From Geobacter sp. (GTDB lineage Bacteria > Desulfobacterota > Desulfuromonadia > Geobacterales > Geobacteraceae), in assembly GCA_003499925.1 (NCBI GenBank), contig DNRQ01000093.1, forward strand, positions 1 to 13,444: a stretch of DNA of 13,444 nt, in the 5' to 3' direction. The notes under the pieces are model-generated. The model had not been told where the DNA came from. It saw only the letters and a list, made by a program, of their open reading frames with translations, and searched no databases. The position numbers and the translations under genes are program-made. This document shows positions 6,553 to 12,069 of this stretch, piece after piece. Positions within the stretch are counted from its first letter, which is position 1. Every line of letters begins with the position of its first letter.

Positions 6553-6561
6553 TGTTATAAG
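6553..6561 (+). promoter_or_regulatory. Candidate extended -10 promoter for the decahaem gene
   Basis: TGTTATAAG fits an extended -10 (TGnTATAAT with one mismatch). No convincing -35 lies 17 bases upstream. It would start transcription near 6568, about 23 bases before the ATG at 6591, which has AGGAGGG six bases upstream. Confidence 0.4.
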
Positions 6562-6590
6562 AAGGCTTCCAAATCTCAGGAGGGTCTCGC

Positions 6591-8429
6591 ATGCGGCTAA
6601 AAAGTCTCCTTTTCCTCATCCTCGTTCCAATTCTCCTTACCGGGTGTGGCGGGGGCGACTCTGAAAACAGTGCCGCGCACGGGATTTCACAGCTGAGCGC
6701 CTCGCAGGGATGCATGAACTGCCACGGGTCGGTAGAGTCCGGGACAACCGGGGTGCTGATCGTCGAGGAATGGCGCGCCTCGGCCCACAACTCAAGCAAC
6801 GCTGCCGGTTGCGCCGATTGCCACGAGCCGGGCCCGTGGCATCCGAACCAGTGCGGCAAGTGTCACGGCGGAGGCGGCTTCCCGGTGACCAGGAACCCGG
6901 ACCAGGCCGGCAAGTGCGGCAAATGTCACGGCCCTTCCATTCCCGGCGATGTTTTGATGGCGCTCGCCCCGCAGCATTACGGCTACTCGTCCGCAGGCGC
7001 GCTCCCCCGGACGCCGCGCGCCTCGTACCTGAGCGCCCAGTACCAGGGACGCTGCCGAGCCTGCCACAATCCGCACGACAACACCCTGACCCAGCAGCAC
7101 CGCGACTATGCCAAGTCCCTGCACGGCGACCCGAAAGGGGAGGCCTGGACCCACTACGACTTCAAGCAGGATAACCGCGCCGCGTGCAACCGCTGCCATA
7201 CCAGCACCGGGTTTATCAATTTCGTGACCAGCGGCTTCACCGTCGCCACAAAAGGATTCAGCACCGAAGATCCCAGCCGCGAGATGCTGGCCTGCGACGC
7301 CTGCCACGCAAGTTACGATTTCAAGAAGAGCATCCGGAAGATCCCCGCTTACACCGCAGGCTACAAAGGCTCCGACGGCGTCAGCAAGGCAAGCTTCCCG
7401 GACCTTGAGGGGTCGAACCTCTGCATCCCTTGCCATTCAGGCCGGGAGAGTGCCCAGAGCATCAACGCCATCCCGTTTGCAAACTTCACCGGCGTGAATT
7501 TCGTCAACTCGCATTACCTCGCTACCGCCGGTCTGATGTACATGCAAACCGGCTTCACCAACTTCACCTCGGCCGGCACACCGGTGACCGCCACGTACAG
7601 CTACGGTGATTCGTACACCATGTTTGCAGGCCCGGTGACCGCTACCACTCCACCGGGACAGATAGCCAGCGCGCACCGCAGGCTTGGCACCCAGCTGATC
7701 ACCGGAGACACGCACAACACGGCCTTCTTCGTTCCGGGGATCGCCGACAAGAACGGCCCCTGCGTCACCTGCCATATGAACGTGAGCGGAGTGCCGGTGC
7801 GTTCCGGGAGCGGCCACAGCCTGAAGATAGACGCCGCCGCCTTCCGTCAGCTCTGCGTCAACTGCCACGACGAGGAGGGGACCCATGAGAAGGTGGTCCC
7901 GCTCACGGCCGAGAATTTCCAGTCGGAATTCCTGAAACCGCAGGCAGAGGGGTTCGAGGATGCGCTGAAACTGATGCAGCACCTGCTCCTGACGAAGTAC
8001 CGGATCAGCTTCAACATGACCCACCCCTATTTCTATGACGAGAACTTCGCCCCGGCGGTGAAGGGGGTCCGGGACTGGACCCGCGGCGGGACGGTGAACG
8101 GGCGCAAGCTGATGGGGGCCTGCTTCAACTTCAATCTCCTCACCCGGGATCCGGCGGCCTACGCCCACGCCCGCACCTACAGCCGCCGGTTGATCTACGA
8201 CAGCATCGACTTCCTGGACGACGGCGTGCTCAATCTCTCGGTGAGCAGGACTGCGTTGGACTCGGGGCTGAAGCACGCCGACGGCAAGCCGGTCTTCGTC
8301 AGGGACACCCGGGCTTACAACTCAAACGGCAGCATGACGACCATCTTCGGGGAAACCACCGACGCCATGATCTACCTGGTCGGGTGGAGCCGCAGTACCG
8401 GCAACTGGAACGCCATCGAGCGGCCGTAA
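6591..8429 (+). CDS. Decahaem c-type cytochrome lipoprotein
   Basis: This 612-residue protein carries a lipoprotein signal with lipobox LLTGC (C19), so it should be membrane-anchored, probably in the outer membrane. Ten CxxCH sites begin at residues 41, 74, 88, 109, 155, 199, 235, 278, 391 and 422. The spacing is uneven: eight haems within 41-282, a haem-free stretch at 283-390, two more haems, and a haem-free C-terminal region (427-612). The last part, with FYDENFAP, RKLMGACFNFNLL and a DSIDFLDDGVLN segment, resembles the C-terminal part of Geobacter OmcO/OmcP/OmcQ-type outer-membrane cytochromes as I remember them. I do not assign a symbol. The likely role is electron transfer to extracellular acceptors such as Fe(III) oxides. 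A perfect ribosome-binding site, AGGAGGG, precedes the ATG. The gene is divergent from the monohaem porin and ends at a strong terminator. Confidence 0.93.
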   Translation: MRLKSLLFLILVPILLTGCGGGDSENSAAHGISQLSASQGCMNCHGSVESGTTGVLIVEEWRASAHNSSNAAGCADCHEPGPWHPNQCGKCHGGGGFPVTRNPDQAGKCGKCHGPSIPGDVLMALAPQHYGYSSAGALPRTPRASYLSAQYQGRCRACHNPHDNTLTQQHRDYAKSLHGDPKGEAWTHYDFKQDNRAACNRCHTSTGFINFVTSGFTVATKGFSTEDPSREMLACDACHASYDFKKSIRKIPAYTAGYKGSDGVSKASFPDLEGSNLCIPCHSGRESAQSINAIPFANFTGVNFVNSHYLATAGLMYMQTGFTNFTSAGTPVTATYSYGDSYTMFAGPVTATTPPGQIASAHRRLGTQLITGDTHNTAFFVPGIADKNGPCVTCHMNVSGVPVRSGSGHSLKIDAAAFRQLCVNCHDEEGTHEKVVPLTAENFQSEFLKPQAEGFEDALKLMQHLLLTKYRISFNMTHPYFYDENFAPAVKGVRDWTRGGTVNGRKLMGACFNFNLLTRDPAAYAHARTYSRRLIYDSIDFLDDGVLNLSVSRTALDSGLKHADGKPVFVRDTRAYNSNGSMTTIFGETTDAMIYLVGWSRSTGNWNAIERP

Positions 8430-8463
8430 AAACCGGAGAAGACCAAGCTCAAACCATACCGCC

Positions 8464-8494
8464 GGCCCCGCCTCGACATGGGCGGGGCCTTTTT
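8464..8494 (+). terminator. Rho-independent terminator after the decahaem cytochrome
   Basis: GGCCCCGCC (8464-8472) pairs perfectly with GGCGGGGCC (8481-8489) around an 8-base loop, followed by TTTTT (8490-8494). It lies 35 bases past the cytochrome stop and ends before the queH ribosome-binding site, so queH is probably transcribed separately or by limited read-through. Confidence 0.92.
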
Positions 8495-8516
8495 AGGCAC
8501 AACTTCAGGAAACAAA

Positions 8517-9047
8517 ATGAAACTGTTACTCCACATATGCTGCGGCCCGTGCGCCGTCTTCCCGGTCAAGGAGCTGAGATCGAGCGGCGTCGAGGTGACC
8601 GGGTTCTTTTACAACCACAACATACACCCCTACACCGAGTACAAGCTGCGCAGGGATGCGGCCCGCAGCTATGCGCAGATGGTCGAGTTGAGCGTCGTCT
8701 ATCGGGACGAGTACCTGCTGGAGGAATTCCTCTCCAGCGTGGCCAGCGAGCCCGCAGCCCGCTGCGCCTACTGCTACCGCTCCAGGCTCGAGGAGGCCGC
8801 GAAGTGCGCCGCCGAGATGGCATTTCCCTACTACTCATCTACACTTCTCTACAGCAGGTACCAGAACCAGGAGATGATCAGGGAATTTGGAGATGAACTG
8901 GGGGAGCGTTACGGGGTAAAATTCCACTATGAAGACTTCAGGCGCGGCTGGCAGGAGGGGATCAACCTTTCCAAGGAGATGGGACTCTATCGCCAGAAAT
9001 ACTGCGGCTGCATCTACAGCGAGAAGGACCGCTACTTGAAGAAATAG
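8517..9047 (+). CDS. queH: Epoxyqueuosine reductase QueH
   Basis: QueH (formerly DUF208) reduces epoxyqueuosine to queuosine in tRNA, the last step of queuosine synthesis, and replaces the unrelated B12-dependent QueG. The 176-residue protein has the family signature at its N terminus, LLLHICCGPC, with C8, C9 and C12. Later come C83-x2-C86 (ARCAYCYRSRLEEAA) and C163-x-C165 (QKYCGCIYSEKDRY). The paired N-terminal and central cysteines are the expected [4Fe-4S] ligands; a neighbouring iron site is known for the family. I start at the ATG at 8517, which has AGGA six bases upstream and begins directly with the conserved MKLLLH. The frame opens upstream at 8478, but that would start inside the terminator hairpin. 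DUF2905 follows 30 bases later on the same strand. Confidence 0.93.
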   Translation: MKLLLHICCGPCAVFPVKELRSSGVEVTGFFYNHNIHPYTEYKLRRDAARSYAQMVELSVVYRDEYLLEEFLSSVASEPAARCAYCYRSRLEEAAKCAAEMAFPYYSSTLLYSRYQNQEMIREFGDELGERYGVKFHYEDFRRGWQEGINLSKEMGLYRQKYCGCIYSEKDRYLKK

Positions 9048-9077
9048 TTTTCCAAGCATTCCTGGAGCTCTAGTCCT

Positions 9078-9290
9078 ATGCCATCTCTCGGCAAATCTCT
9101 CATAGTGATCGGACTCATCATCGCCGTGATCGGCGTGATCCTGACACTGGCGGGGCGCATCCCCTGGTTTGGGCGTCTCCCCGGCGACATCTACATCAAG
9201 CGGGAAAACTTCACCTTCTACTTCCCCCTTGCCACCAGCATCATCATCTCCGTCATCCTCACCCTGATCCTCTGGCTGTTCCGGAAGTAA
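9078..9290 (+). CDS. DUF2905 family two-helix membrane protein
   Basis: This 70-residue protein has two predicted membrane helices (about 6-25 and 49-67) joined by a conserved loop, GRIPWFGRLPGDIYIKREN (26-44). That loop and length are diagnostic of the uncharacterised DUF2905 family. Function is unknown. Members are often found near queuosine genes (queA, queH) and ruvB, and here it directly follows queH with a 30-base gap, so the two probably share a transcript. A GGAG lies about 10 bases before the ATG. There is no obvious terminator beyond a C/G-rich repeat that begins about 40 bases downstream. Confidence 0.88.
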   Translation: MPSLGKSLIVIGLIIAVIGVILTLAGRIPWFGRLPGDIYIKRENFTFYFPLATSIIISVILTLILWLFRK

Positions 9291-9329
9291 ATCGGCCCGA
9301 CACCCCCTAAGCACGACTATCTCCAGCTC

Positions 9330-9432
9330 TCCTCCCCCCGGAGGGGGGAGGTCGGGAGGGGGGAAGAGTCCGGACTTCTGCGAAGAACCTGCCGAGTTCC
9401 CCCTCCCTAGCCCTCCCCCTCCGGGGGAGGGG
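9330..9432. repeat. Inverted pair of C-run/G-run palindromes
   Basis: One unit at about 9330-9363 (CTCCCCCCGGAGGGGGGAGG, then TCGGGAGGGGG) is repeated in opposite orientation at about 9398-9432. Each unit is itself a hairpin with a tail. The 34-base centre holds a 10-base palindrome, AGTCCGGACT (9367-9376). This paired-hairpin layout resembles a BIME. Confidence 0.8.
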
Positions 9433-9492
9433 ACACTGCATTTGGCTCCCTCCAGGGGCACTGCATTAAGTTAACCGGTGATTCCGTAAATC

Positions 9493-9554
9493 AGGTAGGG
9501 TGGGCCGTGCCCACCACCATGATGCGTGTGTGGTGGGCACGGCCCACCCTACCT
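9493..9554. repeat. REP-like palindrome, GTAGGGTGGGC family, copy 2
   Basis: The arms at 9493-9516 and 9531-9554 are 24 bases each and perfectly complementary, around a 14-base loop. The core GTAGGGTGGGC matches the copy at 1955-2010; the central three bases differ (CGT against CTA). Confidence 0.9.
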
Positions 9555-9679
9555 CTTATTCCCTTAACTCCCTTGATGGGCCTGCGCGCCGAAGCGCTCG
9601 TGCACGTAGGCGGGAGGGGCTGGGGGAGGGTGAAGAACTTATGCCTAAAGGCTGAGGGTGGAGGCAGCTTCAGTCACTC

Positions 9680-10822
9680 TCAGGCGCCGATCTCTTCGAT
9701 CTTCCCCCCTTTGGACAAACGGTACAGGTGCCCGCGCCAAAGGACCCGGTTCCCCAAAAGCGACAGCGCCCAGACCCCGAAGGATAGCGCATCACGAAGC
9801 GGCAGCAGCCAAAGCCAGCGCGGCAGGAGCCGGTCCTTGACATAGGCGCGGCTGTAACTGACGGCTACCGCGCCACGCACCAGGTAAAGCAGCGCGGCAG
9901 CCGCCATCCCCTCCCGGGAAAACCCTGAGACCGCAAGGGCAAGAAGCGCCCCCGGGAAAGGGAGCGTGATGCCCGAGGCGAAGTACCCCCCCGGCCTGGA
10001 AACCCGCATGGTCCGTCCCCAGCGCAGCTGCCGCAGCAGCACCTCCGAGACCGTCTCGCCGCCGCGCATGACGCTCTCCACGAAGAAGGGGGAGAGCTCC
10101 AGGCGGTAGCCGGCACGGTGGATCATGTTGCCGAGCTGGTAGTCGTCCGCAAGGTAGTCGACCAGTACCGGAAAGCCGCCGATCCGCTCCAGCGCGCTCT
10201 GCCGCAAAGCCATCGATGCCCCGAGCGCAAAGCTCAGTCCTTCGAGTTTAAGCGCCGTCATGACGTTCGGCACCATTTCGCAGCAAAAGCCGAGCGCCTC
10301 GATGGCGCAGCCGACCCCATGCACGCCGGAGCTGCGGTACAGCGAGGTGACGAGCCCCACCTCGGGATCCGCGAACGGCGCACAGACCTCGCGCAGATAG
10401 CTCTCTGCGACCCTGATGTCGCTGTCGCAGACGATAAGGAGCGGATACTTCGCCCTGGCGTGCGCGTGCATCAGGTTGCAGACCTTGTAGTTGGCCCCGT
10501 GGATCGAGCCGTCCACAACCAAGGTGATGTCGACCCCGGGGTACGCCGCCATCACCTCCTCGATCACGGCGATCACCGGGTCCGCGGCCGATGCAGCCGC
10601 GAAGACGATCTGGAACTGCGGGTAATCCTGGCGGCAGAAGGAGGCGAAGTTCTCGAAGCTGTCGCCGTCCACCCCCTTGACAGGTTTGAGGATGGAGACC
10701 GGCGGGGTGAAGTCGGGGGTCGGGGGTGCTTTGGCAAAGAAGCTGCGGGCGCAGTAAAGCGTGATTCCCGCGTAGGCGAGCGCCGGGGCCGTCATCAGGA
10801 ATGGGATGATCTGGCGGAGCAT
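9680..10822 (-). CDS. hpnI: Hopanoid glycosyltransferase HpnI
   Basis: HpnI is a membrane-bound family-2-type glycosyltransferase related to ceramide glucosyltransferases. In other bacteria it adds GlcNAc to bacteriohopanetetrol during synthesis of glycosylated hopanoids. The 380-residue protein has an N-terminal membrane helix (about 4-26) and a GT-A domain with the metal-binding DSD at 133-135. LADDYQLG at 224-231 and RQLRW at 264-268 (the Q/RxxRW signature) follow. About three hydrophobic helices follow at 284-302, 306-322 and 336-358. I start at the ATG at 10822, with AAAGGA upstream and a typical membrane N terminus. The frame stays open upstream to 10936, but those extra residues are encoded by an intergenic repeat. 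The mnmM-like gene lies upstream on the same strand, and a probable hpnN lies further up. hpnJ/hpnK partners are not in the window. Confidence 0.87.
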   Translation of the reverse strand: MLRQIIPFLMTAPALAYAGITLYCARSFFAKAPPTPDFTPPVSILKPVKGVDGDSFENFASFCRQDYPQFQIVFAAASAADPVIAVIEEVMAAYPGVDITLVVDGSIHGANYKVCNLMHAHARAKYPLLIVCDSDIRVAESYLREVCAPFADPEVGLVTSLYRSSGVHGVGCAIEALGFCCEMVPNVMTALKLEGLSFALGASMALRQSALERIGGFPVLVDYLADDYQLGNMIHRAGYRLELSPFFVESVMRGGETVSEVLLRQLRWGRTMRVSRPGGYFASGITLPFPGALLALAVSGFSREGMAAAALLYLVRGAVAVSYSRAYVKDRLLPRWLWLLPLRDALSFGVWALSLLGNRVLWRGHLYRLSKGGKIEEIGA

Positions 10823-10872
10823 GAAGGTCCTTTGATGCACCTTGAAAATGTAAGGGGATCCGAAAGAATCCA

Positions 10873-10962
10873 CCCCATCCCCCTCCCGACCTCCCCCTTG
10901 AAGGGGGGAGGAGCCCCCACGTCCCCTCCCCTTCAAGGGGAGGGACAGGGTGGGGATGGGGG
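10873..10962. repeat. Inverted pair of CTTCAAGGGG-type palindromes
   Basis: Two hairpin units face each other: about 10873-10912 (inverted, CCCGACCTCCCCCTTGAAGG) and about 10922-10961 (CCCCTCCCCTTCAAGGGGAG, then GGACAGGGTGGGGATGGG). They fill most of the 163-base gap between the methyltransferase and hpnI. They also create the spurious upstream extension of the hpnI frame. Confidence 0.8.
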
Positions 10963-10985
10963 TGACCGCAGGAGGTACTTGTCTC

Positions 10986-11573
10986 TCAGCGAATCCTTTC
11001 CACGAGGATGAGATACGGGGCGATGCCGGGACGGTTCAGCTGCCGGCTGCACCAGACGTTGAAGTTCTTCGGCGCAAGCGAGGCACCCCAGCGTTCCACG
11101 GCGAGCGCCTCCTCGGCTCCCCCCTCATGCCCGGTATAGAGGGAGATGGCGAGGATCCCTTCCGGCTTGAGCAGCGCAGCCGCCTGTCCGATAGCCGAGA
11201 CGGTGCTCTCAGGGGAGGTGACGAGGGAGCATGAGCCCCCCGGCAGGTAGCCGAGATTGAAGACCGCAGCCGTGAGCCCGGCGGGGACGAACTCCGAGAG
11301 CCTCTCATGACCGGCCTCGATCAACTCGACCCGGCAAAGGCATCCCTCCCGCTCCAGAAGTGCCCTGGTGGCTGCAATGGCGCGCGGCTGTATGTCGAAG
11401 CCCCAGACCCTCCCCCCCTCCCCTGCCAGTTCCGCAAGGAGCAGCGTGTCCAGGCCGTTGCCGCAGGTGGCGTCCAGCACCAGGTCTCCGGGGCGCACCC
11501 TCTGGTGCAGGAAAAAGTGGCACAGCGGCACCGCCCCGCGCAACGTTTCAGTTTTAGCAATTCTTGTTTCCAA
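10986..11573 (-). CDS. mnmM: MnmM/YtqB-type SAM-dependent tRNA methyltransferase, TTG start
   Basis: This 195-residue class I methyltransferase belongs to the family once labelled rRNA methylase (PF06962). Bacillus YtqB, now MnmM, is a member and methylates the aminomethyl group of the wobble uridine (to mnm5s2U) in tRNA. Visible motifs are the SAM-binding DATCGNGLDT (34-43), acidic D60, FNLGYLPGG (105-113), TSPEST (119-124), YTGHEGG (146-152) and the C-terminal NRPGIAPYLILVE (180-192). The start codon is TTG at 11573. An in-frame TAA lies only 12 bases upstream, no ATG precedes the fold, and a weak AAAGG stands about eight or nine bases before it. Alternative starts, TTG at codon 11 or GTG at codon 15, would shorten the N terminus. 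The substrate is inferred from family; the methyltransferase call is secure, the exact tRNA target less so. Confidence 0.78.
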   Translation of the reverse strand: METRIAKTETLRGAVPLCHFFLHQRVRPGDLVLDATCGNGLDTLLLAELAGEGGRVWGFDIQPRAIAATRALLEREGCLCRVELIEAGHERLSEFVPAGLTAAVFNLGYLPGGSCSLVTSPESTVSAIGQAAALLKPEGILAISLYTGHEGGAEEALAVERWGASLAPKNFNVWCSRQLNRPGIAPYLILVERIR

Positions 11574-11605
11574 AGTAGGACGCCTTTAACAACAGTAAAA
11601 AGAAA

Positions 11606-11769
11606 CCTGATTAGCGATGATCTTCCGCTGCCTAGGTTCCTCCCCCTTCAAGGGGGAGGTCAGGAGGGGGATGGGGGTGTTTTTGCTTCGGAGCTGCCCC
11701 ATCCCCACCCCATCCCTCCAGCCTTGAAGGGGAGGGAGTTTTTTCAGCGGAAGATCATCGCTAATCAGG
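11606..11769. mobile_element. MITE-like element with 25-bp perfect terminal inverted repeats
   Basis: The 25 bases at 11606-11630 (CCTGATTAGCGATGATCTTC and five more) are the exact reverse complement of 11745-11769. Between them lie two opposed C-run/G-run hairpins (11639-11737), and there is no coding capacity. GAAA occurs directly outside both ends (11602-11605 and 11770-11773) and could be a 4-base target duplication, though this A-rich context makes chance likely. I call it MITE-like; no parent transposase is visible. Confidence 0.55.
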
Positions 11770-11820
11770 GAAAAAAGCCCAAAAACCTTAAACAGAGAGG
11801 ACACACAGGAGTGCATCGGG

Positions 11821-11932
11821 AAGTCCCCCTTTGAAAAAGGGGGATTTAGGGGGATTTGCCTTGCAGCGCCGTCGGCACTCCGTTGCAACCGGGGTAAAAT
11901 CCCCCCCGACCCCCCTTTTACAAAGGGGGGAG
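11821..11932. repeat. Inverted pair of GTCCCCCTTT...AAAGGGGGA hairpins
   Basis: One unit (11821-11857, AAGTCCCCCTTTGAAAAAGG followed by GGGATTTAGGGGGATTT) is matched in opposite orientation by 11897-11932. The centre carries a smaller dyad, TTGCAGCG (11861-11868) against CGTTGCAA (11881-11888). A single related hairpin lies at about 2088-2106. Confidence 0.8.
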
Positions 11933-12032
11933 GTCTTGTGACTGCAGATTCAGTAATCAAGTTTTGCTTTTGTGTCCTCGTAGGTCTTGTGGCTCCAGAT
12001 CGGCAGTAATCAGGTTTTGCTTTTGTGTCCTC
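11931..12032. repeat. Tandem direct repeat of about 50 bases
   Basis: The segment 11931-11979 (AGGTCTTGTG...GTTTTGCTTTTGTGTCCTC) is repeated at 11982-12032 with a few substitutions and a two-base insertion. No open frame of note or RNA fold is evident in it. Confidence 0.85.
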
Positions 12033-12069
12033 CGAGTCCTCTGTTGGTAAGCGCCTCTGATTGTTCCGC

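Larger units (their letters stand above)
9291..9679. repeat. Convergent gap filled with repeats
   Basis: This 389-base gap between the convergent DUF2905 and hpnI genes has no coding sequence I can support. It holds an inverted pair of C/G-run elements (9330-9432), an AGGGGCACTGCATTAA junction (9454-9469) and a perfect GTAGGGTGGGC palindrome (9493-9554). The remaining stretch, 9555-9679, shows no recognisable element. The hairpins may serve as bidirectional transcript ends, but none has a T-run. Confidence 0.75.
11574..12069. repeat. Large gene-free gap holding several repeat families
   Basis: This 496-base gap between the methyltransferase and hpnN shows no protein or RNA gene I can support. 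It contains a 164-bp element with 25-bp terminal inverted repeats (11606-11769), an inverted pair of CCCCCTTT hairpins (11821-11932) and a tandem duplication of about 50 bases (11931-12032). GAGGACACA at 11797-11805 is inverted relative to TGTGTCCTC at 11971-11979 and 12024-12032, so this part of the nest is bounded by inverted copies of that nonamer. Confidence 0.75.

Noticed and set aside
8478..8516. Earlier ATG start for QueH.
   Set aside because: It lies in the terminator hairpin and adds residues absent from the family signature start MKLLLHICC.
10823..10936. N-terminal extension of HpnI of 38 residues.
   Set aside because: It is encoded by the intergenic hairpin repeat, is Gly/Arg-rich, and precedes the natural membrane helix start at 10822.
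11931..12032. CRISPR array.
   Set aside because: Only two imperfect copies of about 50 bases separated by two bases; no spacers and no cas genes.
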